A stretch of DNA of 64,000 nt from Panicum virgatum (GCF_016808335.1 NC_053146.1:12097015-12161014); one strand, 5' to 3'. Positions 1 to 11,800 are shown, counted from the stretch's first letter. Notes: a model not told the origin generated them from the letters alone. Translations and numbers: made by a program.

Positions 1-249
1 GACGGCCTTCCCTCGGTGGCGGCGGCTTTTTTTATTTATTCTGAAAATTTTTGCCGAGTGCCACTTAAACATACGGCGAACCGTTTGCCGTGTGCCTGAA
101 AAAAGGCACACGGCAAAAGAGCTCTTTGCCGATGTTTGTATGCCGTGAGCCCTTTGCCGTGTGTTACACACGGTAAAGAGTTTGCCGTGTGTTTACTGGG
201 CTTTGCCGTGTGCAACAGGCACACGGCAAACCCCCCGTCTCCGGTAGTG
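1..249. mobile_element. End of a CACTA-like transposon (cut by window edge)
   Basis: The first 240 bases are packed with direct and inverted copies of a short motif, TTTGCCGTGTG and its complement, the pattern of CACTA subterminal repeats that bind transposase. The stretch closes with a sequence whose reverse complement reads CACTACCGGAGAC, matching the CACTA terminal inverted repeat format, so I place the end at 249. The other end lies outside the window. No coding sequence is visible. The family is inferred from structure; TTTGCCG-type subterminal repeats are familiar in grass CACTA elements. Confidence 0.7.
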
Positions 250-834
250 CGGATGGGCTAGCTCCAGTAAGAAGAAGGGGAAGCAAGATGAAGAAGAAGG
301 TGAGCAAAGATATTGACTTGGGGATCCCGCTGAAAGGCTGCCTAACAGTGCAAACGACCACCTCAACTAACATGTGGATACATAGAATCAAATAGAAAAC
401 TGGGACCAATTGAATCCTTTAACCAAATATGTGGATACATAGAATCAAATAGAAAACTGGGACCAATTGAATCCTTTAACCAAATATCAAATAGAAGAAC
501 CAACCTGATCCAAAAAAAATTAGGATATAGGTACGCCTCATCCCATATAGTGCCGAAACCAAACACATGCTATCAGACAATGAGTCGCTGTTCATGTGGC
601 ACCATCCTAGAGTGCCACAAAAATATCAACATGTGGCACCATCAAGTTAACGTAACAGGAAAGGAGTGGCGCACCAGACAATGAGTCACTGTTCATATAC
701 GTTGAAATGTGCTTGCTAAAATGGACGCACATGTGTACGACAATTGTGGTGCTCTCAACAAGTTGCTAAGCAATCAAGGGGATGGCGTGGCGAACAATAT
801 CATTGGTGCAAATGCAGCTGTATTACGCATATAC
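250..834. other. Intergenic spacer between two CACTA elements
   Basis: No gene is recognisable here. The stretch carries a perfect 57-bp tandem duplication (listed separately). Downstream, the phrase CACCAGACAATGAGTC and a close variant occur about 100 bases apart (near 570 and 670), so the spacer itself seems to be old repetitive sequence. No coding potential beyond chance frames. Confidence 0.5.
372..485. repeat. Perfect 57-bp tandem duplication, two units
   Basis: Unit one runs 372-428 and unit two 429-485. The two are identical base for base, starting ATGTGGATACATAG and ending TTTAACCAAAT. Perfect identity suggests a recent local slippage or unequal exchange. Confidence 0.9.
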
Positions 835-1512
835 CACTGCTAGAAAAATCAGCATTAGTACCGGTTGGGAACCCTGGTTTAGCACCAGGCGCCCGACCAG
901 TACCGGTTGTCCGGTACTAAATGAGATGTCATTTAGTACCGGTCAACATGCCTAGTACTAAACGACCCATTTAGTACCGGTCAGTAATGACACTGGTACT
1001 AAACGGTTTTGCACCCAAAAAATAAAGAAAAAAAATGAAGAACACTTGGCAATGCCCCGGTCACAAGTCACGCGATTTTTCACGCATAAATGTGCGTGCG
1101 CGGTCGCGAGGATTCGAACCCATGACCTTCATGGTCGCGTGTTACTTCCCTATCATCTCACCTACACATCACATGTGACTAGAGGGGAGATGCATTCCTT
1201 TTGAAGTAACCCGTGGAGGACCATTTAGTACCGGGCCAAGACACTGGCCGGTACTAAATGTCACATTTTAGTACCGGCCGGTGCCTTGGCCCGGTACTGA
1301 ATGGCCGTGCCATTTTAGTACCGGACCAAAACACCGGTGGGTACTAAAATGCGACATTTAGTACCGGCGGTGTCTTGGCCCGGTACTAAAATGGCTCCGG
1401 GGGCTTTCAAATTTGAGCCCGGTACTAAAATTGTCCCGTGCCAACGTTTGTACCGGACTAAATCATGCCCGGTACTAATGGCCATGGACGAATGAGCCTT
1501 TTTCTAGTAATG
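835..1512. mobile_element. Non-autonomous CACTA element, ACCGGT subterminal-repeat family
   Basis: The left end reads CACTGCTAGAAAAATC and the right end, reverse complemented, CATTACTAGAAAAAGGC, giving slightly diverged CACTA inverted repeats. A 3-bp TSD, TAC, flanks it at 832-834 and 1513-1515. Both arms are filled with TAGTACCGG and GGTACTAAA subterminal repeats. There is no coding sequence, so it depends on a partner transposase. The relic at 7736-19058 has the same kind of repeats and is a plausible relative. The centre (about 1098-1172) holds a tRNA-like module, and a neighbouring phrase CTTTTGAAGTAACCC is shared with the element at 28679. Confidence 0.85.
1098..1172 (-). repeat. tRNA-like module inside the CACTA element
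   Basis: Read on the minus strand this stretch contains GGTTCGAATCC-type sequence, an excellent match to the tRNA T-loop (pol III box B), with a D-arm-like GAGATGATAGGG about 40 bases upstream. No acceptor stem can be paired, so I do not call a functional tRNA. It looks like a decayed tRNA or tRNA-derived SINE head. The same arrangement recurs at 12578-12645 and 28796-28862 in elements with the same subterminal repeats. Confidence 0.5.
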
Positions 1513-2403
1513 TACAGATATTACGTGCACAAGTATCCACATCCTTTTAGGGAATGTAGGAAATGTAAGGCCTCTGGTTGCATTGGTCACGTGCTGTCAC
1601 ACTCTGAAATCGTTGGATTTCAGGATGTGATTAGAAAAAAATTAAGTAATAATTTTCTCAAAATTTTAAAATTTTCCAACATTTATTTTCTTTAGAGGAA
1701 TTTAGTATAGGAAAATAATTGGTTGATTTTTTTAAAAAAATAAATGATGTTGTTTTGTTTGCTTTCATTCATGCCGTTACATTGGTTTTTCCATGTTTGT
1801 GTGTTTGAATTTGCAAAACAAAAATACTCAAAACTATCCCAAAATCTTTTTCTTTACCTTCCCTTTCTCTTTTGACCCGGCCCAACAATCTCTCTCTCTT
1901 CCTCTCTTTTCAGCGGGCCTAGCCCAGCTCTCTTCTCTTCTTTCTCCCTGCGACTGCCAGCCCAGCAAGTTGCCCCGGCCTGCCTCTCTTCTCCCTCTTT
2001 CCTCTCTCACCGCCACCCGGCCCCAGCCATCAAGGGCCTCTCCTACCTCCAGCCGCTCCATCTCCCTCCACGCTGCACGCCCGCTGGCCGCTCGTCTCCA
2101 TCACCTGCTCATCTCCCTCCTCCCCCCGCTGCACCCGCCGCCCTCTTCAATGCTCTTGATGGCCGCCATCATCCCCCCTCCCGCCTACCCTCTCCCTCAA
2201 CCCGTAACGACCGCCACCATTATGGTCTTGATGGCCGGCTGCCCGAGCTCCACCCCCTCCCCACCGACTTTCCCTCTCCCCCTCCCATGACCTATTTAAG
2301 GCGCATCCGAGCCCCCTGCCCTCCTCTTCCACCACCCCCTCATCCCTAGCGCCTCACACCTTCTTCCCCATCGAGATTGCGCTTGCCCGCCGTTGCTCGG
2401 AGC

Positions 2404-3784
2404 CAAGGTTTTCCTTATCGATAGAAAAAAAATATCGGAGGTCACTGATAAACAGAAATATCGGATATATCAGAATTCTATCGGTGATAGACTTTTTTTT
2501 CGGACAAAATTTAGAAAAAAACACTAAATTTGTGCAGAATTAAACATATATCCTTTCCAAACCAAAGAACATGGAAAACTAGACATAAATGATGTAGAAA
2601 ATAAGAGAAAGTCACCCTTTGATAGCACATATTCAATAACACCTATTGGATTGCCCACCATATAGGCTCATGGCATTCTACATTAAGTTAAGTGGTGAAA
2701 CAACAAATAAAATCCAAAATATTTCAACCAACGGTCCAAAATGCTACTGGTTAGAATGAAATTGTTGCAACAACAGTCCATAGCAAGCTTGGTCCACAGT
2801 CCCAAATATTACAAAGTTCGAATGAAACTTGAACACACACACAACAGTTCATAGTCCCAAATACTACAGTCCACAGACCCAACTTTGGACACCAAAGTAG
2901 TATGTAGTCCAAAATATTACAAGCACAACATAGCCACATATGGCTCAAAATTCTGATCTCTAGATCAGTTCATAGTCCGTGGCCCCTAGGATGCTCATAT
3001 CACTGCAAAAATTGCATATATGCTCAAAATCTGGTCACTAAATTCCAATTCAATTAATTCATATGACGTCCCGGCGCGGCGAGGGTGGAGCTGGAGCGAC
3101 GCAGCCAGAGCTGGAGCGCCGCCGACGAGCCACGCGCCGTCCAGGCGGTGGCTATACAGCCCAGGAGCGGGGGCCCGGCGCGGCACGGCCGGAGCGCAGT
3201 GGTCCGGCGCGGCGCGGCCGGAGAGCGGCGGCCTGGGGCGGCGACCGGAGCGCGGCGCAGCCGGAGCGCGGCGGCCCGGGGTGGCGACCGGAGCGCGGCG
3301 GCCCGGGGCGGCGCGGCCGGAGCGTGGCGGCCCGGGGCGGCGCGGCCGGAGCGCTGCGGCCCGGGGCGGCGCCCTGAGCGCGGTGGCCCCGCGCGGCGAC
3401 CTGGTGCTGCGCCCGCTGCCCTGTGGCTGCTGGCCTCCTGGCCGCGCGGCACGGCCCCGGCTGCCCTGGCCCTTGGCGATGGGCGGCGGCCAAGCTTGGG
3501 TTGGCGGCGGCTCGGGAGGAAAACAGGGGGGAGACCGGGAGAGAGAAGCAGAGAGAGAGACGAGCGGTGGGGTGGGGTGGGGAATGAATCGATTTAGGGT
3601 TTGGGGAGGCCTGCGGGAGCATTTTGACCCGTTCCTGGGCTTTTGGCGGGCCGCGGAAACGTGATGGCGCGAGTGATTTCAAAACGACGAAATTTTTGAG
3701 CGGTAAACTGAATTTATCGGACCCCACCGGTAATACTGATATATCGGAAATATCGTTTTTTTATCAGTGATAAGGAAAACCTTG
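2404..3784. mobile_element. Nested TIR transposon, hAT-like, with captured GC-rich sequence
   Basis: Ends are perfect inverted repeats, CAAGGTTTTCCTTATC at the left and its complement at the right. An 8-bp TSD, CTCGGAGC, lies at 2396-2403 and 3785-3792. Subterminal motifs such as ATATCGG and ATCGGTGATA repeat at both ends. An 8-bp TSD suggests a hAT element; shifting the boundary by one base would give a 9-bp TSD as for Mutator elements, so the class is not certain. The middle (3060-3660) is extremely GC-rich and contains a 29-bp minisatellite and many overlapping low-complexity frames. It may be a captured gene piece. No transposase is visible, so the element is non-autonomous. Confidence 0.8.
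3170..3377. repeat. GC-rich minisatellite, core period 29 bp
   Basis: Within the TIR element, units beginning GAGCG followed by GGCGGCCCGGGGCGG recur at 3291, 3320 and 3349, a period of 29 bases, with more degenerate units upstream to about 3170. The repeat yields Arg/Ala/Gly/Pro-rich frames on both strands that I regard as by-products of composition, not proteins. Confidence 0.75.
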
Positions 3785-6301
3785 CTCGGAGCACGCTGAC
3801 GCCACCAAGGGCTGTGCGACAACGAGCCACGCCCAACCAGCCGATTCCCGTCACAAATTGGTCATTAGAGCGCCAACGTCCTGGAGGTTGATCCACCGCC
3901 AAGCAACGCTCCATTGCCGCCTCCTCAAGCTCCACAGCCGTGCCGTCAATCTCCCGCTCCACTGTGCCCTCGTCGCCTGTGACCGCCGCCGAAGCACCGC
4001 ACGAGGGTAATGATCCTCACCACCCACTTTTCCCTCTCTTTTGCTTCCCTGTGCCTGGAATTACTCGCCGGAGTTCCCTCTCCGCCCCTTGCCATCGTGC
4101 GCCCCTCTCTGACCACCACCTCGCCAAACCGAGCCTTCCATCGTGTTCCCCGCTGCTCCAGCTTGCTCGCAGGCCAAACCACATCCAAAGTCGAGCCTCC
4201 TAGCTCAGAATCATCAACTCCGGTGATCTCTCGGCCATGCGACATCGCCTGCAGTCATCGCCAGTAGGCCGCGCCGCTCGCTCAGCCCAGCCGAGCCAGA
4301 AGCCGCCCTGGGCCGCCCGATCTTGATCGAACGGTCCTGATTGGATCTGACCAGAGTCAATCCACCCTTCCTGATCAACCATAGGAGTTTTTGCAAAAAG
4401 GCTCCTTCCATTTTTGCAAATTGACCCGCAATCCACAGAAGTTAAAAAATAATTCCAAAACAGCCCTTTTTCTTCTATTTCTTTTTTTGCAAAGTTTTTT
4501 TCTATTTCAGCCCCTTAGCTTTCTAAAGATAGAACCCGCAGTCCTTCTGCCCTCTGTTTTCAATCTAGCCCTTGCATTCTAAGTTTATTTATGTTCTAGT
4601 CCCTTGTTTCTTCAGACCTAGCCTCTGAAAGTTCTAATCTCTCAGCATATATAAGCCCATATGTAGAACCTTGTTTTATCTATAGATTCTACGTTTTAAG
4701 TCCTTTTCATCCCGTTCTTGTTGCATTAGTCTTATTTCACCATAAACTATTGGTTAGTAATGTCGTTGTGTCGTACTTCCTGTTTTAAAATTAAATATAA
4801 ATTTAATTGAATAATATTCTCTCATCTAGCCTTTCTAAATTAAAAGCTAATTAGATGTTTACCTCGGTTTTCATAATTAATGTTAACTTGCTTAATATCA
4901 ACTCAAATGATTTTTAGTTATAATTAGTATAGTTCAACACAAATCATAAAGCTATGCATTTAGAATCTCACAAGTTTATTTTCTAATTAATTGCTTAATT
5001 AGTGTAATTTATAGACAACTATAAATAAAACTCGCTATGTTTTACTTTGCTTTTGTAAATGTTAATATAATATGAGTTAACTGTAATCCTGGATATTTTT
5101 TTGAAATGTCCTTCACGTTTGTTTTCAATTAAAATAAATGAAACTTATAGTTCTTTTGTTTTCTTTTATGATAGAAATCTTCCGATAGCTATTTTTTTCA
5201 AACCTAGCTCCATTTTTGGCGTTTCTTGCGATCTCATAACTGCAGCAGCCAGTCCTATATTTTAGTACGCTCTTTTAAAACCTTTCTTTTGATTTGGTGT
5301 ACTGTTCTTAGTTTGTTGTTTACTTTGTATGGTTGCTCAATGATTGCTTTGAGTAGAAGGTTCGTTGTTCGAAGCTTGAAGATCAGGAGTTCCAAGTGAG
5401 CAAGAGCTGAAGAGCAGTAAGAGTAAATTTTTGTCGGAGAAAGGCAAGTGACCCTAACCATCCTTCTACCTATGTTTTATTAGAAGAATACTATGGATTA
5501 ATTGGAATATGGAGAACCATTCAGGAAAACAGTACAACCACAAGAACCATATGGCTCTGATCTTGGATGATTAATTAGACACTAGTTTGAAGCAGTCTTA
5601 CCGAAAGGGCAAGAGGCGCGGCAGTAGATGGGGTATAATCCGGTCCTCTTGGGAAGTGGGCTTTGCTACGACACTATGCCCATTAGGGAGGTTTATACTC
5701 TGCTACTGCTCCGGAAACCTTAGCAGACTACTTTTTATTAGAAAATTTTTGTAAAGGCCTCATAGCATCCCTATATAATCACACCTCGAAAGTGTCCCTA
5801 GCTAGCACAACATGGTTGGGTCCAAAGTTCTTTTGAACTTTTACATGACTTGTGGTGAAAGTGTACAACCTCTGCAGAGTGTTTAAAACTAATATATCAG
5901 CCATGCTCATGGTCAAGAGTGGCATGGAATCTTACATGATTAATAAACTTAAAGATGGATTTAAATTATACTCTGGTTATTTCTTGTGGTCTTAGTGAGT
6001 AACAACCATAACTGTACTCACACTTGCTAACCGCTGCTCAGAAGAAGAAGGTGTGAACTCTTCTGAAGATGATGCTGAGCTCTAGGCGTACATAGCCCAC
6101 AGTCGATTGCCTGTGAAGTTTGGAGTCTTCATTTCTAGGATAAGCTGTTGATCTATGATAGTCTTTCAGTTGTTGTAAGTCTCTTTTGTGATACTGTTCC
6201 TGAGTACTCATTGTTGAAGTTACTATATGTATGAAACTTAATCATGTCATACATATAGTTATGCATTCGGTTTTGTCCTTGAAACCGGGTGTGACACGTA
6301 C

Positions 6302-7095
6302 TACTACAAAAAGGGCCCTTAGTACTGACTGGAAACTGCCTTTTTGGTCCCGGTTTTCACTGATACCAAAGGGCTCGGTCTAAGACACCGGGTATTTCAC
6401 CCGGTGCCTAAAGCCCCTTATGGTACTTATTAGAAAGACCAACCAGTATCAAAGGGGCATCCATGCTGACCCAACCTAAGGGATTTCCCCCTTTTCCCGG
6501 ATCTTGTTTTATTTCAATTGTTTGTTACAGTTTATTCGTTTGGAATTGCTATGCGTACCCGAGCCATACATGCATTTATGACCATTAGTCACATTTGAAT
6601 TCAAAGAATGTATGAAAATAACTAAAAGGAACCACCAGTCATGTAATTAAGTTTAGACATAATAATATTTACAAATATACAAATATTGATTGATGTCACG
6701 ATTACAATATATGCAAGTACATGCTAAGACCCTCACGATATCAACGTGGAAAGCCTATTGATGTGACCGTCGTGGTAGAACTCACCTTTAAGATTCAGGA
6801 TCTCCCTCATAATGAATCCTACGAGCTGCTCGGACACAACGTTAATCCTATGGACATCGTAAACTTCATCCCTGATTTGCATCATCTATCATTTTGGGGA
6901 AAAACTCCATATATTAATTCATCGCGTTAATATAATTAGGAAAATGTAGTCGTGAATGATTTGTACATACTCTTATGTCCTCCGTCATAGTCCTCCCGCA
7001 TGGAGTTAGACCATCGTGCATGAAGTATGAACTCGCATACATAATACCCACACCAATTAGTTCCTTCTTTTTGTCTCGCACACTATAGGAGAAAT
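6302..7095 (-). mobile_element. Truncated end of a CACTA element (minus orientation)
   Basis: TACTACAAAAAGGG right after the solo LTR looks like a CACTA terminal repeat whose first bases were altered by the LTR insertion. It is followed by subterminal repeats with CCCGGT and CACCGGG phrases to about 6480. Beyond this the minus strand carries the last two exons of a Ulp1-type protease (separate entry), the usual 3' gene of grass CACTA elements. The element breaks off near 7095, where unrelated sequence begins. Confidence 0.65.
6740..7090 (-). pseudogene. 3' exons of a CACTA-encoded Ulp1-like cysteine protease
   Basis: On the minus strand, around 7085-7020, the frame reads NWCGYYVCEFI, the catalytic-cysteine motif of Ulp1/C48 SUMO proteases, followed by LTPCGR. 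A second exon at about 6880-6750 reads EQLVGFIMREIL and GEFYHDGHI. Both match the equivalent exons of the gene at 15202-18613 (WCGYYVCDYLHI; EQLAGFILNEIL; GEFYHDGHI), which fixes identity and strand. The upstream part of the protease, including the catalytic His exon, is missing, so this is a fragment. Known role of the family: deSUMOylating peptidases captured early by plant CACTA elements, with unproven function in transposition. Confidence 0.7.
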
Positions 7096-7735
7096 AAATT
7101 AGTTATTTGATGTGGAAGGCATAGAGGACCAAAGGTGTTGGCGATCTTCGTGAGGGGTGTGGGGGGGCTTCTGGGACCTTCAAGCTTAATTAATAGGGCT
7201 CGAAGGCGCGTGGGGATCTCCGGCGTGACGATCGAAGGTTCTTGGGAGGCCATTGAATGGGCACAAGAATTGCGTTGTGACCTCCGAAGGCGCATGGAGC
7301 TCTTCAAGTCGGCTCGAAGATGACGACACACGAAGAACATGGACCCGAAGCCGGAGGTTACCTTCGGGAGCACATGAGAAGTGTGATCTTGTAGGGGTAG
7401 ACAATTTGACACTCAAACTCCCGGAAGTGTCCATTAGACCCGAATATCATTCAAATATTTCCGGAACCATGTAACGGAGGGTCAAGGGTATAAATACCCC
7501 CACCCCATTTTCACTGTACAAGGTGGATCTTTTTTGGGAGAATATAATGTGTTTTCGTACCCCACTTTCTTCGAGTTTGTGATCCACCTTCCTTTGTGTT
7601 TGAGCTTCATAACTTAGAACCCAACAGAGATCGACAGAGGAAATTAGTAAGACCTCAAAAAGAAAATATTTTATTTGATATTGCACTGTCCTTTTCCTTG
7701 CTCTGCATTGTCTTTGACAAGAGGATATGTATAAA
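7096..7735 (+). other. Repeat-like sequence with a promoter-like stretch, possibly an LTR fragment
   Basis: No gene is recognisable. GGGTATAAATACCCCCAC at about 7488-7505 is a good TATA box, and the sequence after it resembles the U3-R region of a gypsy LTR. Neither LTR end nor a TSD was found, so this is a guess from style. The stretch separates two CACTA elements. Confidence 0.35.
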
Positions 7736-7744
7736 CACTACTAG

Positions 7745-8110
7745 AAAACGGGCCAAAGGTTCTGGCCAAAGGTACCAGCTGCTGGCATCAGTACCGGTTG
7801 CAAAAGCAGCTGGTACCTTTGGCCAGCGGCGATCAAAGGTAAGGGGTTTGGTACCGGGTTAAAGCATTACCCGGTACCAAAACCCCAGTATAGGCACCGG
7901 TTAGTGCCACCAACCGGTACCAAAAGAACAAAGAGGAATAGGTACCGGTTGGTGGCACCAACCGGTGCCTAAAGGGCGAACAATGGCACCGGATTTTGCC
8001 ATGACCCGGTGCCGCCACGTGCCCACAACAAAGGCAACGGTTAGTAACTTCAACCGGTGTCTATGCCTATTGTTTGGCACCGGTTGTTGAGCACCAACCG
8101 GTGCCTTTGA
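7745..8110. repeat. Left subterminal repeat region of the CACTA relic
   Basis: Many direct and inverted copies of ACCGGTACC, GGTACCAAA and CACCGGTTG lie here. In CACTA elements such arrays are the transposase-binding region; this role is known for the class and inferred here. Confidence 0.8.
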
Positions 8111-8821
8111 GCCACGCCTATTAATACCACAACCCCTCCCCCCTCCAAGCTGTCGTGAACTCACTGTTCATGGCAAATGAGTGAGGGGAGGGGAGGCGAT
8201 TTTTTGTTTTTTTTCTTCAAAAAAGGTTAGTTATTTTTCTCCATAACTTAGCAATTGGTTTTTAGAAGCAGTTATCACTTAATTTAGTTTATACATGTGA
8301 TAATTATTTTTCGTTGTAGCATTTTATTGTAGTTATATGCGTTATCAATTTATTTGATATGTGAATACTATCAAATTATTGTATTTATATGTTTTATCAA
8401 TTTATTTGATAAGTGAATAGTATATATTTATTATAGTTATATGCATTATCAATTATATATTTGAATTCAAATTTTGTATGGAAATATTATCAATTACATA
8501 TGCAAGGGTGCTTTATTTAGTTCCCTTCAAAATTCCAAAACTTTACAAGATTCCACATTCGAGATGCATGCTGCGCCAATTCGAGACCCGCAGCTCAGCT
8601 AGGCCAGAAGGCCACATGCGTTGTTTCTTGTACAAAAATATAAAGTTTCATATAGAGAAAAAAAAGTGTTTACACAGTCATGCAGTCAGAAGGCCATATG
8701 CATCGTTATAATTTTGTAGTTCAGTTTTATTAATAGCGTATTCAATATTAGTTATAAATTGGTAGTATGAATGAACTATTTGTACACTACAATGATGTAT
8801 ATAAATGTATTGTAGACCCAG

Positions 8822-11800
8822 ATGAGTCGGCAATGGATGTACATGGCCGACCGGCGTTCAAAGGAGTTCATTGATGGCGTGCATGAATTCATAGAAGCGG
8901 CCGAGAAACACAAGTATGACGGTTTTGTTCGTTGTCAATGCAAATTCTGTAAGAATGAGAAGGATTACTCATCATCAAGAACCATGCACTTTCACTTGTT
9001 CAATAGTGGTTTCAGGCCGAACTACTATGTTTGGACCAAGCATGGCGAAAGAGGAATTATGCTGGATAATAATGTAGAAGAAGAGGACATGATTCATAAC
9101 TTTGCAGCTAATTATAATGCTTTTTTCAATGACACTGCAATGGGTGAGCATGAAAAAGATACTGAAGGATACATTGTAGAAGATGATCTTGGTCAGATGC
9201 TGCGCGAAACTGAGGAAGGTTGCGAAACAGAAAAGGAATCGAGAGATCTGAAGCGTATGTTGGAGGACTACAGAACATTGTTGTACCCTGATTGCAAATA
9301 AGACCAAAAGAAGTTGGGTACGACATTGGAATTGTTGCAATGGAAGGCATCAAATGGTTTGTCTAACAAGGGATTCGAGGAGTTGCTGAAACTTATAAAA
9401 AACTTACTCCCTGAGGGTAACACCTTGCCGGCGACAACATACGAGGCAAAAAAAAGTTGTTTGTTCTTTAGGATTAAAGGCACAGAAGTTACATGCTTGT
9501 CCTAATGACTGCATCCTATATCGAGGTAAGTATGAAAATTTGGATTCATGCCCTGTATGCAACGCATGCCGGTATAAGATCCCTCGAGATGATCCAGGCG
9601 ACGTTGAGGGGATGCGTGTCAAGAAGAGGGTGCCTTCCAAGGTGATGTGGTATTTCCCTCTAATACCACGTCTGAAACATTTGTTCTTGAACAAAACGAA
9701 TGCTAAATTGATGCGATGGCACAAAGAAGAACATAAGCAAGACAATATGTTGAGACACCCCGCTAATGGGTCGCAGTGGACAAAAGTGGACAGAATATTA
9801 CCAACATTTGCAAATGATGCGAGGAATATAAGGTTCGGCTTAAGTACGGATGGCATGAATCCTTTCGGTGAGCAGAGCAGTGGCCATAGTACCTGGCCTG
9901 TGACACTCTGTATATACAACCTTCCTCCATGGTTGTGTATGAAGCGGAAATTTATTATGATGCCGGTGCTTATCCCCAGCCCGAAGCAACCCGGTAACAA
10001 TATAGATGTGTATCTGAAACCATTGATTGAGGATCTTCTATTGTTGTGGAAAGAGGAGGGTGTTCATATGTGGGATGCGCACGCAGAGGATCATTTTAAC
10101 CTTCGTGCATTGCTTTTCGTAACCACCAACGATTGGCCAGCACTAAGTAACCTCTCTGGACAATCCAATAAGGGTTATAGGGCATGCACCCATTGTTTAG
10201 AAGAAACCGACAGCACGTACCTCAAGCACTGTAGGAAGATCATGTATATGGGTCATCGTCGATTTCTTCCGATCAAGCACCCATTAAGGAGGAGGCATGC
10301 TCACTACGATGGAAAGGCAGATCATCGCACCAAGCCTAGGCACCATTGTGGGAAAATGGTGTTTGAAATGGTCAAAGATATAAAAGTAGTATTTGGAAAA
10401 GGACCCGGCAGTAGATCAGTGCAGAGTGATGACGGATGTGCACCTATGTGGAAGAAGAAGAGTATTTTTTGTCAGTTATCTTATTGGGAAGTCTTAGACG
10501 TCCGCCACGCAATTGATGTGATGCACCTAACAAAAAAATCTTTGTGTGAACCTTCTAGGCTTCCTTGGTGTCTATGGTAAGCCAAAGGATACATTGGAAG
10601 CGCGACAAGATCTTTAACGTATGAAACAACGGGCCGCCCTACATCCAGAAAAAAGAGATAAAGGATGTCATTATCTAGGTTCTGCGTGCTACACTCTTAG
10701 TAAGGAAGAGAAGCAAAGTATGTTCGACTGTTTGAACAGTATCAAGGTCCCATCAGGCTACTCTTCGAATATAAAGAGGCTACTGAACTTGAAAGAGAAG
10801 AAATTCACACATGTAAAGTCCCATGACTGTCACGTGTTGATGATGCAATTGATTCCAGTTGCACTTAGAGGTATTCTACCAGCTAATGTTTGAGTAACAA
10901 TTATAAAGCTATGCGCCTTTCTCAACATAATTTCTTAGAAGGCAATCGATCTATCGAGTTTAAGCAGGCTACAAGAGGATGTTGTCCAAAGTTTAGTCAG
11001 TCTTGAAATGATATCTCCTCCATCATTCTTTAATATTATGACGCATCTTCTAGTTCACCTGGTCAAAGAGATTGGTATTCTCGGTCCTGTTGTCCTTCAT
11101 AATATGTTCCCTTTTGAACGATACTTTGCAGTCCTAAAGAAATACGTTCATAATCGGGCTCGTCCAGAAGGAAGCATTACGAAGGGTTACGTCACAGAGG
11201 AGGTCATTGAGTTTTGTGTTGACTATGTGGAAGAACTCTGCCCAATTGGGATTCCAGTATCACGTCATGAGGGGCGGCTGATTGGAAAGGGCACACTTGG
11301 AAGAAAATCAGTAAATGCCACAGATCATGCCACGTTGAGCAAAGCACATCTCACAGTTCTGCAACAATCAGCCTTGGTGGCTCCATACATGGAAGAGCAC
11401 ATGCAAATTGTGCGAAGCATATACCCTTTGAAGTCTGAGACATGGATTACAAAACATCATAACGATACATTCGCCACCTGGTTGCAGAAGGAAGTCATGG
11501 CCAATGATCAAATTATTGTATTCAATCCTGATGTACCAAGGATATGAAATTAATGGTTACATATTTTATACAAGAGCCCAAGATAACAAGAGCACCAATC
11601 AAAATAGTGGTGTCCGTATAGATGCCACCGACTCTAGTGGCCAAACGAACTCATATTTTGGTTACATTGAAGAGATCTGGGAACTCGACTATGGGCCGTT
11701 GAAGATACCTTTATTTCGTTGTCAATGGGTTAAACTCACAGGAAAAGGTGTCGATATCGAAGAATACGGAATGACAACGGTAGACCTCAAAGAGCTTGGC

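Larger units (their letters stand above)
1595..6296 (+). mobile_element. Solo LTR of a retrotransposon (LTR copy 1), with a nested TIR element
   Basis: The stretch starts TGTCACACTC and ends CCGGGTGTGACA, the short terminal inverted repeat of an LTR. Five-base flanks CGTGC (1590-1594) and CGTAC (6297-6301) look like a TSD with one change. No second LTR, primer-binding site or gag/pol is present, so it is a solo LTR left by recombination. Blocks at 4390-4600, 5410-5720 and 5990-6100 align by eye with the LTR at 45448-51757. Shared phrases include ACCGAAAGGGCAAGAGG and AACCACAAGAACC-type sequence. A pyrimidine-rich leader at 1850-2350 resembles a 5' UTR; the Pro/Ser-rich open frame there is probably not a gene. 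A short acidic reading frame ends at 6083. The element at 2404-3784 interrupts it. Confidence 0.75.

Noticed and set aside
1793..2290. 165-codon Pro/Ser/Leu-rich frame
   Set aside because: It lies in the pyrimidine-rich leader of a solo LTR and resembles UTR composition; no homology expected.
3020..3727. Several long frames on both strands rich in Arg, Ala, Gly and Pro
   Set aside because: They arise from the 29-bp GC minisatellite and its flanks; all frames are open because of composition and none resembles a protein family.
7596..7862. 88-codon frame crossing 7736
   Set aside because: It runs across the CACTA left terminal repeat, so it cannot be an ancestral coding unit.
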